Program-made: the position numbers and the translations under genes
Assembly (NCBI GenBank): GCA_900457075.1
Contig: UGYN01000002.1
Location: forward strand, 1,116,001-1,180,000
Direction of reading: 5' to 3'
Length of the DNA stretch: 64,000 nt
Source of the DNA: Serratia quinivorans
GTDB taxonomy: Bacteria; Pseudomonadota; Gammaproteobacteria; Enterobacterales; Enterobacteriaceae
The notes under the pieces: generated by a model
Told to the model about the DNA's origin: nothing
What the model saw: the letters and a program-made list of their open reading frames with translations, nothing else
Database searches by the model: none
In this document: positions 50,738 to 58,443 of the stretch, piece by piece
Layout: each line of letters begins with the position of its first letter
Position numbering within the stretch: position 1 is the first letter of the stretch

Positions 50738-52501
50738 ATGTTTTTACAAAAATGGAGCAAGCCGCTGACCATGGCGGCGCTGCTGGTCAGCAGCAGTCTG
50801 TATGCCGCCTCCAATCCGGCGGTCGAAGCCAAAAACGGCATGGTGGTGACATCACAACATCTGGCCTCGCAGGTCGGCGTGGATATCCTGAAACTGGGCG
50901 GCAATGCGATTGATGCGGCCGTCGCCGTGGGTTATGCGCAGGCGGTGGTCAACCCGTGCTGCGGTAATATCGGCGGTGGCGGCTTTATGACGGTGCACCT
51001 GGCCGATGGCACCGACACCTTCATCAACTTCCGCGAAACTGCGCCGGCAGCGGCCAGCGCCAACATGTATCTGGATGCCGCCGGCAACGTGAAGAAAGGC
51101 GCCAGTCTGTACGGCTATCTGGCCGCAGGCGTGCCGGGCACCGTGCTGGGCATGGAAACCGCACGCAAGAAATACGGCAAACTGAGCCGCGAGCAGGTGA
51201 TGGAGCCGGCAATCAAACTGGCACGCGAGGGCTTTGTGCTGACCCGCGCCGATACCGATATCCTCGATACCACCATCGCACGCTTTAAACAGGATCCGGA
51301 ATCTGCCCGAATCTTCCTGCGCCCGGACGGCACGCCGTTGCAACCGGGCGATCGCCTGGTGCAGAGCGACCTGGCCAATACGCTGGCGGCCATCGCCAAA
51401 GAAGGCCCCGACGCCTTCTATAAAGGCAAAATACCCCAGGCGGTAGAGGCGGCAGCCAAACAGGGCGGCGGCATTCTGACGGCGGCCGATTTCGCCAATT
51501 ACCAAGTCACCGAAACCCCGCCGATTACCTGCAGCTATCGCGGCTATAAGTTTGTTTCGGCTCCCCCGCCAAGCTCTGGCGGCGTGACGCTGTGCGAAAT
51601 TCTCAACGTGGTTGAAGGTTACGATCTCAAGAGCATGGGCTTTAATTCGGCGGCGGCCATCCATACCATGACCGAAGCGATGCGCCACGCCTATATGGAC
51701 CGTAACACCTACCTGGGCGACCCGGAGTTCATCAAGAACCCGATCGACAGGCTGGTCAGCAAGAGCTATGCCGAAGAGATCCGCAAGAAAATCGTCGCGG
51801 ACAAAGCCACGCCGTCAGAGAACGTGCAGCCGGGCATGGAACCCCACGAGAAGCCGGAAACCACCCACTACTCGATTGTCGATCATCAGGGTAACGCCGT
51901 CTCCACCACCTATACCGTCAACGGTCGCTTTGGTGCCGTGGTGATAGCCCCGGGTACCGGCTTCTTCCTCAACGATGAGATGGACGATTTCACCGTCAAA
52001 GTCGGCGAGAAAAATCTTTATGGGCTGGTGCAGGGAACCGCCAACAGCATAGCCCCCGGTAAGCGCCCACTATCGTCGATGAGCCCGACGCTGGTGACCA
52101 AGGACAATAAAATCTTTATGGTTCTCGGCTCGCCGGGCGGATCGCGTATCATCACCATCACTCTGCAAACCGCCTTGAACGTGATCGACCACGGTATGGC
52201 GCCGCAGGAGGCCGTAGATGCACCGCGTATCCACCATCAGTGGTTACCGGATGAGGTTTACTACGAACAGCGCGGAGTTTCTGCCGATTCGCTGAAAATC
52301 CTCAGCGGCATGGGTTACAAGATGGTTGAGCAAACGCCATGGGGCGCCGCCGAACTGATTCTGGTCGGCCTGCCAGGCGCCGCAGGCGTCAGCCCGGCCA
52401 ACTCCGGCAATGACTCCGCAGTTTCCGGCAGAGTGCGCGAAGGCTACCTGTACGGCGCCAATGACGTTCGTCGCCCGGCCGGATCTGCCGTAGGTTATTG
52501 A
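50738..52501 (+). CDS. ggt: Periplasmic gamma-glutamyltranspeptidase
   Basis: Ntn-hydrolase of 587 residues (E. coli 580) that cleaves the gamma-glutamyl bond of glutathione in the periplasm. A signal peptide (PLTMAALLVSSSLYAAS) is followed by NGMVVTSQHLASQVGVDILK and NPCCGNIGGGGFMTV. Self-cleavage is expected before Thr375 in KPETTHYSIVDHQGNAVSTT, the nucleophile of the small subunit; SSMSPTLVTKDN and GSPGGSRII follow. Start ATG 50738 is placed by the signal peptide. Next to the peroxiredoxin gene, but with a terminator between. Not part of the acpH-malZ backbone of E. coli, so an accessory gene here. Confidence 0.94.
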   Translation: MFLQKWSKPLTMAALLVSSSLYAASNPAVEAKNGMVVTSQHLASQVGVDILKLGGNAIDAAVAVGYAQAVVNPCCGNIGGGGFMTVHLADGTDTFINFRETAPAAASANMYLDAAGNVKKGASLYGYLAAGVPGTVLGMETARKKYGKLSREQVMEPAIKLAREGFVLTRADTDILDTTIARFKQDPESARIFLRPDGTPLQPGDRLVQSDLANTLAAIAKEGPDAFYKGKIPQAVEAAAKQGGGILTAADFANYQVTETPPITCSYRGYKFVSAPPPSSGGVTLCEILNVVEGYDLKSMGFNSAAAIHTMTEAMRHAYMDRNTYLGDPEFIKNPIDRLVSKSYAEEIRKKIVADKATPSENVQPGMEPHEKPETTHYSIVDHQGNAVSTTYTVNGRFGAVVIAPGTGFFLNDEMDDFTVKVGEKNLYGLVQGTANSIAPGKRPLSSMSPTLVTKDNKIFMVLGSPGGSRIITITLQTALNVIDHGMAPQEAVDAPRIHHQWLPDEVYYEQRGVSADSLKILSGMGYKMVEQTPWGAAELILVGLPGAAGVSPANSGNDSAVSGRVREGYLYGANDVRRPAGSAVGY

Positions 52502-52542
52502 TGATCCCTGCGTTGGCCCGGTATTGCGTGCCAGCGTTAGGC

Positions 52543-52571
52543 TATACTCCTCCCACTCTGTCTGTGACAGA
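52543..52571 (+). promoter_or_regulatory. Promoter-like box and palindrome before the recombinase gene
   Basis: A -10-like TATACT (52543-52548) has no good -35. Nine nt on, TCTGTC-TGT-GACAGA (52557-52571) is a perfect 6-bp inverted repeat placed where an operator would overlap the start of transcription, 45 nt before the recombinase GTG. Confidence 0.4.
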
Positions 52572-52615
52572 CCACGGTCGGCACCCGCCGGCCGTTTCTT
52601 TTCGAGGAGAATACC

Positions 52616-53209
52616 GTGATCAAATCACAACAGCACCGCAAACACCTCACCCGGGGGGAAGTCGGGCGTCTGCTGCTGCAAGCCGCCGCCGGCCGGGCGC
52701 CCGAGCGTGACACCTGCCTGATTTGGATGGGCTTCATTCATGGTTGTCGCGTCAGCGAACTCACCGGGCTGCGCCTCGCCGACCTCGACATGGACGACGG
52801 CTGCCTTTACATCAGCCGCCTCAAAAACGGCCTGTCCACCACCCACCCGCTGGAAACCACCGAAAAGCGCCTGTTGCAGCGCTGGCTGGAAAAACGCCAA
52901 TTCTGCCGCAACCTGGACGACCAGGACTGGCTGTTTCTGTCACAAAAGGGCTATCGCCTGTCGCGCCAGCGTATTTTTCGCATGTTGCGTGAGTATGGCC
53001 GTCGGGCCGGGCTGGAGGTTGAAGCGCACCCGCACATGTTGCGTCATGCCTGTGGCTATGCGCTGGCGGATAACGGCGCGGATACGCGGGTGATTCAGGA
53101 TTATCTGGGGCATCGCAACATTCAACACACGGTGCTGTACACCGCCGCCAATGCCGGACGATTCAGGGACTTATGGGAGGAAAAACGCCAAAAAAATGTA
53201 ACACTTTGA
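52616..53209 (+). CDS. FimB/FimE-type tyrosine recombinase
   Basis: Site-specific recombinase of 197 residues, the length of FimB and FimE, with no N-terminal arm-binding domain. Catalytic residues are all visible: Arg45 (HGCRVSELTGL), a Lys near 70 (SRLKNGLSTTHPL), His140 and Arg143 (HPHMLRHACGYAL), His166 (DYLGHRNIQ) and nucleophile Tyr175 (HTVLYTAANAGRF). Translation starts at GTG 52616 after GAGGAG. The stop codon TGA (53207-53209) lies inside the left inverted repeat of the downstream invertible element, so this is presumably its dedicated invertase. It is the only recombinase gene in the cluster; E. coli fim has two. Confidence 0.93.
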   Translation: MIKSQQHRKHLTRGEVGRLLLQAAAGRAPERDTCLIWMGFIHGCRVSELTGLRLADLDMDDGCLYISRLKNGLSTTHPLETTEKRLLQRWLEKRQFCRNLDDQDWLFLSQKGYRLSRQRIFRMLREYGRRAGLEVEAHPHMLRHACGYALADNGADTRVIQDYLGHRNIQHTVLYTAANAGRFRDLWEEKRQKNVTL

Positions 53210-53215
53210 GCCAAA
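53198..53215 (+). repeat. Left inverted repeat of the fim-like switch (IRL)
   Basis: GTAACACTTTGAGCCAAA. Its reverse complement is found at 53506-53523 with one mismatch (17/18); the central 11 bp TTTGAGCCAAA are exact. It includes the recombinase stop codon. Confidence 0.85.
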
Positions 53216-53224
53216 CTGACACAT

Positions 53225-53253
53225 AAACTAAGAATTACCCGAAAAGAAGTCAA
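53225..53253 (-). promoter_or_regulatory. Candidate invertible promoter, pointing away from the pilins
   Basis: Minus-strand TTGACT (5 of 6) - 17 bp - TAGTTT (3 of 6), ending 10 nt inside IRL. After inversion it would read across IRR toward the first pilin gene, as the fimA promoter does in fimS. The -10 is weak, so the assignment is tentative. Confidence 0.5.
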
Positions 53254-53505
53254 TACCGCCGTCGTATTTTTTTTATCCCCCGAATAAACATCACATTATC
53301 AGTAAGATATATCCCACTCCGTTTACCCGTTCCTTTCCTGATAAAAACCCGGTCTCGCTCACTACCCTGTTTGTTTTTTACCCACTCCGCTCAGTGGTCA
53401 CCATTCACCCAGATATAGACTCGATAAAAACACCGTCCATGGTGTTATCTCCTGACAATGCCTCTGTTTAGACTGTCTTTCAGAGCAATATGTAAAAAGT
53501 AACAC

Positions 53506-53523
53506 TTTGGCTCAAAATGTTAC
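53506..53523 (-). repeat. Right inverted repeat of the fim-like switch (IRR)
   Basis: TTTGGCTCAAAATGTTAC, reverse complement of IRL with one mismatch. It is flanked on the left by GTAACAC (53499-53505), so the site as a whole reads GTAACAC-core-ATGTTAC, i.e. an 11-bp core between two inverted half-sites as expected of a tyrosine recombinase target. Confidence 0.85.
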
Positions 53524-53627
53524 CTTTTCTTCAACGGGTAACCCGCCGAGCCAGACCAAAAGGAACAACCTTTTCAAAGGGTTAATGGACATCCATGTGT
53601 GGAACACATATTGAAAGGAATATATCA

Positions 53628-54332
53628 ATGAAAAAAACTCGACTCGCCACCCTTTTGGCCGCTGGTGCCGTTTTCTGCGCCTCATCCGCCTTTGCTGCCG
53701 ACAGCGTAGACCTCAAGGTTATCGGGACTATCACACCGGTAGCCTGTACCCCAACCCTGAGCGGCGGCGGCACCGTAGACTACGGCACCATCAAGGCCGA
53801 TACCCTGAAGGCGGACGATTACACCGTGCTGCCGGAAAAATCACTGGATTTCTCCATTACCTGTGACGGCAATGCCAAGGTCGCCGTCAATGCGTTCAGT
53901 GGGCGCATGGGCAGTACGGTGGGTGATGCCGAAGCCACCAACGGGGCATCTACCATTCCGGCCGGAATCACGCTTTTAGGAGACGTCACAACCGTACAGG
54001 CGTTTGGGCTGGGGCTGGACGGCACAAAAAAAATCGGTGGGTATAGCCTCAAATTCGACATTACAAGCACAAAGGCTGACGGTGTGGCCGTAGACATCAT
54101 TACCCGAGCTGGTCTAACAGGTACATGGTTTAAGTCACCAACCGGCTCTCTTGTATCTAAACCCTCTTACCAACCCTCCTGGGCTGCCACCGGCACTTTG
54201 ACCCCGGTGGCGTTCAAAACCCTGGCCAACAAGCTTCGAGTTCAAGCCTTTATCAACAAGGCCTCCGAACTGGATATCACCAAGCCGATCAAACTGGACG
54301 GTCTGGCTACCCTTGAACTGATTTATCTGTAA
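53628..54332 (+). CDS. Fimbrial major subunit, DUF1120 type, copy 1
   Basis: Exported pilin of 234 residues. The signal peptide MKKTRLATLLAAGAVFCASS ends after AFA; the mature start (DSVDLKVIGTITPVACTPTL) and the C-terminal beta strand (LDGLATLELIYL) resemble the DUF1120 subunits of beta-clade chaperone-usher fimbriae such as E. coli YhcF (recalled similarity). Two Cys, in VACTPTL and ITCDGNA, probably form the pilin disulfide. Start ATG 53628 has GAAAGGAAT upstream. An in-frame ATG at 53595 lies in a hairpin. First gene downstream of the switch, followed by a close paralogue. Confidence 0.85.
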   Translation: MKKTRLATLLAAGAVFCASSAFAADSVDLKVIGTITPVACTPTLSGGGTVDYGTIKADTLKADDYTVLPEKSLDFSITCDGNAKVAVNAFSGRMGSTVGDAEATNGASTIPAGITLLGDVTTVQAFGLGLDGTKKIGGYSLKFDITSTKADGVAVDIITRAGLTGTWFKSPTGSLVSKPSYQPSWAATGTLTPVAFKTLANKLRVQAFINKASELDITKPIKLDGLATLELIYL

Positions 54333-54372
54333 ACCGGCGTGAATGGCAGCCGCAACCGCGTTGGAAAAAGAT

Positions 54373-54392
54373 TTTGCCTGTTAGCAGGCAAA
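54373..54392 (+). terminator. Hairpin between the two pilin genes
   Basis: Perfect 8-bp stem TTTGCCTG / CAGGCAAA with a TTAG loop, 40 nt after copy 1. No T tract; more likely an mRNA stabiliser or partial terminator than a full stop. Confidence 0.5.
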
Positions 54393-54463
54393 TACCAAGG
54401 AACCCTCTCTCAAGGGGGGAATGGATATTTATGTGTGGAACACATGATGAAAGGAATATATCA

Positions 54464-55174
54464 ATGAAAAAAACTCTACTCGCCACCCTTTTGGCCGCCG
54501 GTGCCGTTGTTTGCGCCTCATCCGCCTTCGCTACCGACAGTGTAGACCTCAAGGTTATCGGGACTATTACGCCGGTGGCCTGTACCCCGACCCTGAGCGG
54601 CGGCGGCACCGTCGACTACGGCACCATCAAGGCCGATACCCTGAAGGCGGACGATTACACCGTGCTGCCGCTAAAATCGCTGGATTTCTCCATCACCTGT
54701 GACGGCAATGCCAAGGTGGCCGTCAAGGCGTTCAGTGGCCGTATGGGCACTACGGTGGGCGATGACGAATCCACCAGCGGGGCATCCTCTATTCCGGCCG
54801 GGATCACGCTTTTAGGCAGGGACTCAACCATCAATACCGTTCAGGCCTTTGGGTTAGGACTGAATGGCACAAAAAAAATTGGCGGATATGCCATGAGAAT
54901 CGCAGTGGCGGGTGCAAAAGCTGACGGTGTAGAAGTGGATTCCATAGCTCGTAATTTTGGTAGCGTATGGGCCAAGCCAGGGACTAACATCATTTCGGCT
55001 AAATCTGACCGAAATATTACCTGGGCAACCACTGGCACCCTGACCCCAGTGGCGTTCAAAACCCTGGCCTCCTCGCTAGATGTCCAGGCCTTTATCAACA
55101 AGGCCTCAGAGCTGGATATCACCAAACCGATCCAACTGGACGGTCTGGCTACCCTTGAACTGATCTATCTGTAA
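54464..55174 (+). CDS. Fimbrial major subunit, DUF1120 type, copy 2
   Basis: Paralogue of the preceding pilin, 236 residues, with start ATG 54464 and the same 40-nt leader (including ATGTGT-GGA-ACACAT and GAAAGGAATATATC). The signal peptide and about the first 70 mature residues are almost identical to copy 1, as are the last 50 (GTLTPVAFKTLA, VQAFINKASELDITKPI). Between KKIGGY and ATTGTLTPV the two differ strongly (MRIAVAGAKADGVEVDSIAR here). This points to a tandem duplication with divergence or exchange in the surface-exposed centre. Either may be the main shaft protein. Confidence 0.85.
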   Translation: MKKTLLATLLAAGAVVCASSAFATDSVDLKVIGTITPVACTPTLSGGGTVDYGTIKADTLKADDYTVLPLKSLDFSITCDGNAKVAVKAFSGRMGTTVGDDESTSGASSIPAGITLLGRDSTINTVQAFGLGLNGTKKIGGYAMRIAVAGAKADGVEVDSIARNFGSVWAKPGTNIISAKSDRNITWATTGTLTPVAFKTLASSLDVQAFINKASELDITKPIQLDGLATLELIYL

Positions 55175-55185
55175 ACCGGCCTGAA

Positions 55186-55256
55186 GCCCCGTTGCTGACG
55201 GGGCCTACCCAACCACAATCCCCTACCGGGCAGGTTACGAGGGTTGCCTGCCCGGT
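55186..55256 (+). terminator. Two hairpins between pilin 2 and chaperone
   Basis: GCCCCGT / ACGGGGC (55186-55192, 55198-55204) and the 10-bp perfect ACCGGGCAGG / CCTGCCCGGT (55225-55234, 55247-55256). Neither has a T tract. Probably reduce downstream expression or protect the pilin mRNA, giving more pilin than usher. Confidence 0.55.
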
Positions 55257-55273
55257 CCAAGAAAGAGTCAATT

Positions 55274-55979
55274 ATGCCACACATTCCTTTTGTTCGTTAC
55301 GGGGCGCTGGCCCTGTGCCTGTTTTCTGCCCTGGCTCAGGCCAGCGGCGTGGTGCCGGACAGCTCGGTGGTGATTGTCGAAGCCGCCGACGGCGAAGGCA
55401 CCATCAATGTCCAAAACACCGATCCCTACCCGGTGCTGCTGCTGACCACCCTAGTGCCCCTGCCTCAGGACAAGGCGCCGTTACTGACCGTCACCCCACC
55501 GGCCGCCCGGGTTGAACCCGGCAAGAGCCAGAGCGTGCGCTTCTTGCTGACCGACAAAACGCCGTTAAGCACCGAGCGCCTGATGCGGGTGATCTTCGAA
55601 GGGGTACCGCCCCAGCAAAAAGATAAAAGTGAAGTCCGCATGACGGTGCGCCAAAAACCTGCCGCTGATTATTCGCCCGGCCGGTCTGGCGCGCGATCTC
55701 GCCCCCTGGAAACGGCTGGTCTGGCAGCGCACCGGCAACACCCTGAAAGTGAGTAACCCCTCGCCCTATGTGGTGCGCCTGGGTGAAGGGGTTCAGACCC
55801 TGCCGGGCAACGGCGTCTGGACACTGCCGCACAGCTATGTTTTGCCGGGGCAAATACTCACCCTGACCCAGAGCGGCACTAAACCGCTGAGTGCGGAGAC
55901 GCAGGTGCGCATTGCCCCGGCCACCACCTGGGGGTTCAGCGTCGCCCATTATGATGCGCCCCTGACACCGTTGCCGTGA
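55274..55979 (+). pseudogene. Fimbrial periplasmic chaperone, frameshifted
   Basis: PapD-like chaperone. Signal peptide (YGALALCLFSALAQA), then the N-domain with VVIVEAADGEGTINVQNTDP and ERLMRVIFEGVPP. At 55653-55657 five A stand where CAA AAC CTG needs four; beyond it the frame moves and a false tail is read to 55756. Removing one A joins RQNLPLIIRPAGLA and DLAPWKRLVWQRTGNTLKVS to the rest (NPSPYVVRLGEG to PLTPLP), giving about 234 residues, a normal chaperone length, with the C-domain. Its TGA overlaps the usher region. Sequencing error or a real lesion that would abolish fimbriae. Confidence 0.85.
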
Positions 55980-55990
55980 GGGGGATAACC

Positions 55991-58429
55991 GTGAGGAGTC
56001 TGTTCTGCTTTCCCCCCACTCGCCCGTTGCGCTGGCAGGCACTGGCGATAAAAGTGGCCCTGGCACCTCTGTTTCTGGTGTCGCCGGCCAACGCAGAGGG
56101 TTCCCCTTCTCGGCCGGAAGAAACCCTGTTTGACCCGGTCATGCTGCAGTCCCGGGGTATCGACCGCACCGTGGCGGACAGTTTCCGCCACGGCCCGCGC
56201 TTTTTACCCGGCGAAAATGCGCTGATGCTGAACGTTAACGGACGCGGCCGGGGGCGCATCACCGCACGCTTTAACCAGCAGGGGCAACTTTGTGCCGACG
56301 CCGCCTTCCAAAAACAGGCCGGTCTGGAGACGCCACCGGGCTTTACCGGCCGGGAACCCTGTTTTGACCTGCGCAGCGCCTGGCCACAAACCGAACTGCA
56401 TCTGGACCCCGCTGAACGTCGGGCAGATCTGGTGGTGCCCGCGCAGGCGGTTTCCGCCCCCGGCTCGGCCGAGGGCAATTGGCAGCACGGTGGCATCGCG
56501 GGCCTGTTCAACTACGATGCGCAATACATGGACAGCGCCGGGAATACCGGTGGGGTCAGTTTTGTCCAACTGGACAGCGAGGCCGGTTTCAACGCCGGGG
56601 ACTGGATCGTGCGTAGCCGCCAGACCCTCTCGCGCTTTGATGGCGAAGACAGCCTGCAACATCAGGCAGCCTATGCCCAGCGCAGCTTTGCCGGCATTAA
56701 GAAGGTATTTCAGACCGGGCAAATTAGCCTGGGCAACTCGCTGTTCGGTACCGGGCAGGTGATTGGCGCCCAGCTGTTTCCGGAGAGCGCCCTGACCGGC
56801 AATTCGGGCGGAGCCGGTCTGGTGGAAGGGATTGCCGACACGCAGTCGGTGGTGGAAGTCCGCCAGTCCGGCGTGCTGCTTTACAGCACCACCGTCCCTG
56901 CCGGGCCATTCCGCCTGCAAGGGTTCTCGCTGCTCAATACCCGTAGCGATCTGGCGGTCAGCCTGAGCGGCAGCAACGGCGAAAAGCGCCAGTTTACCGT
57001 CCCGGCCAGCGCACTGCTGCTCAACGGCAACAGCGTCGCACCCGGTCTGTCCGTCGGCGTGGGCAAGCTGGATCAACAGGGCAGCAGCGAAGCGCCCTGG
57101 CTGGGCACCCTCGCCAGCGGTTGGGTACTGACGCCGCGCACCACGCTTAACACCGGCCTGCTGGTTTCGGTGCCGTACCGGGCGGTGGCAGCAGCAGTGG
57201 ACAACCAGCTTCCCGGCGCGGGGCAACTCTCATTGCAGAGCACCGTGGCGCAGGATGAACGCCATAACAACACCGGCACGCTGGTTTCGGTCTCGCTCGG
57301 CTACCCGCTGACGGAACGGCTGGGGGTCAGCCTCAACAGCCGCCAACAGACCCGTCAATACCGGGAATTGAGCGATGCCTTGCAGCGGGACACTCAAGAT
57401 AGTCAGGGTCGTTCCCGCAGCCAGTACGGTGCGGGTATCAGTTGGGGAATGCCGTCAGTCGGTAATTTCGCCCTCTCCTGGGCGCAGGGCACCACCTTTG
57501 GCGGCGACGACACCCGCTACTTGCGCGCCGGCTGGAGCGCTCAGATTGTTCAGGCCTATGTCGGATTGAGCCTGGAACGCAATACCGGTAGCGGCGACAA
57601 CGGCAATGAGGATCGCGCCTACCTGACCGTCAGTATCCCGTTCGGCGCACGCAGCCTCAGCAGCTATATCAATACGGCCCGTCACAACAGCCGTGCCGGG
57701 GTGCGCTACAGCGACCGCAGTAGCCAGGACCGGGGCTGGAGCTTATCTACCGAACATGATACCGGCAGCAGCCGAACCAGCGGTACCGGCACCCTGGACT
57801 GGGTCACGCCGGTCAGCCAGCTCAGCGGCAGCCTGACCCGTGACTCGAACGACTACACCAGTTGGAATGTCCGGGCATCCGGCGGCGTGGTGGCGCATGG
57901 CGGCGGGGTCACGCTCACGCCGTACTCCGTCGGGGACACTTTTGCCATTGCCCGGGTCGGGCAGGAAGGCGGGATCCGGCTGGAAACACCGGCAGGCCCG
58001 ACCTGGACCGATGCCCGGGGTTACGCGGTATTGCCGTCGTTGAGTGGCTATCACCGCTCGACCGTCCAGGTCGACACGCGCAGCCTGCCGAAAAATGTGG
58101 ATATCAGCAACGCCTGGCTGGAGACGGAACTGGCGCGCGGCGCGGTGGGACGGATGGATTTTGACGTGGTGCGTACCCGCCGGGTCCTGGTCAGCGTTAA
58201 GGATGCCCAGGGTGCACCATTGCCCCACGGCGCGGCCGTTTTCAATACCGAGGGGCAATTTGTCACCGTGGTCGGTTCGGCCGGGGCGGTATTCCTGCCG
58301 GACGCGGCACCGGGAATGCAACTGGAGGTGCAGAATGCCGGACGCCCACTGTGTTCGCTGACGCTCTCTCTGCCGGAACAGGCTGACAGCAGCGGTTTAT
58401 ATGAAACCAGCGCGGCAGTTTGCCGCTGA
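55991..58429 (+). CDS. Fimbrial outer membrane usher
   Basis: Usher pore that assembles chaperone-subunit complexes into the fibre, about 812 residues. Translation probably begins at GTG 55991, which follows GAGGGGG; a GTG at 55976 overlapping the chaperone stop is the alternative (817 residues). Signal peptide to VSPANA, N-terminal domain with LLFDP-like ETLFDPVMLQSRGI, beta-barrel with plug domain (VEVRQSGVLLYSTTVPAGPF) and C-terminal domains (SVKDAQGAPLPHGAAVFN, LFL-like AVFLPDAAPGMQLEV) ending in CR. Somewhat shorter than the typical 830-880. Confidence 0.92.
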   Translation: MRSLFCFPPTRPLRWQALAIKVALAPLFLVSPANAEGSPSRPEETLFDPVMLQSRGIDRTVADSFRHGPRFLPGENALMLNVNGRGRGRITARFNQQGQLCADAAFQKQAGLETPPGFTGREPCFDLRSAWPQTELHLDPAERRADLVVPAQAVSAPGSAEGNWQHGGIAGLFNYDAQYMDSAGNTGGVSFVQLDSEAGFNAGDWIVRSRQTLSRFDGEDSLQHQAAYAQRSFAGIKKVFQTGQISLGNSLFGTGQVIGAQLFPESALTGNSGGAGLVEGIADTQSVVEVRQSGVLLYSTTVPAGPFRLQGFSLLNTRSDLAVSLSGSNGEKRQFTVPASALLLNGNSVAPGLSVGVGKLDQQGSSEAPWLGTLASGWVLTPRTTLNTGLLVSVPYRAVAAAVDNQLPGAGQLSLQSTVAQDERHNNTGTLVSVSLGYPLTERLGVSLNSRQQTRQYRELSDALQRDTQDSQGRSRSQYGAGISWGMPSVGNFALSWAQGTTFGGDDTRYLRAGWSAQIVQAYVGLSLERNTGSGDNGNEDRAYLTVSIPFGARSLSSYINTARHNSRAGVRYSDRSSQDRGWSLSTEHDTGSSRTSGTGTLDWVTPVSQLSGSLTRDSNDYTSWNVRASGGVVAHGGGVTLTPYSVGDTFAIARVGQEGGIRLETPAGPTWTDARGYAVLPSLSGYHRSTVQVDTRSLPKNVDISNAWLETELARGAVGRMDFDVVRTRRVLVSVKDAQGAPLPHGAAVFNTEGQFVTVVGSAGAVFLPDAAPGMQLEVQNAGRPLCSLTLSLPEQADSSGLYETSAAVCR

Positions 58430-58443
58430 ACAAGGAGTGTGAA

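Larger units (their letters stand above)
53210..53627. other. Putative 290-bp invertible promoter element and pilin leader
   Basis: No gene was seen. The segment 53216-53505 between the inverted repeats is AT-rich. A promoter-like pair, TTGACT (53248-53253) and TAGTTT (53225-53230) at 17 bp, is on the minus strand facing out through IRL. A weak terminator-like AATAC/GTATT with eight T (53252-53274) faces the recombinase transcript. To the right of IRR lie hairpins AAAAGG/CCTTTT (53559-53575) and ATGTGT-GGA-ACACAT (53595-53609) in the pilin leader. Confidence 0.75.
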
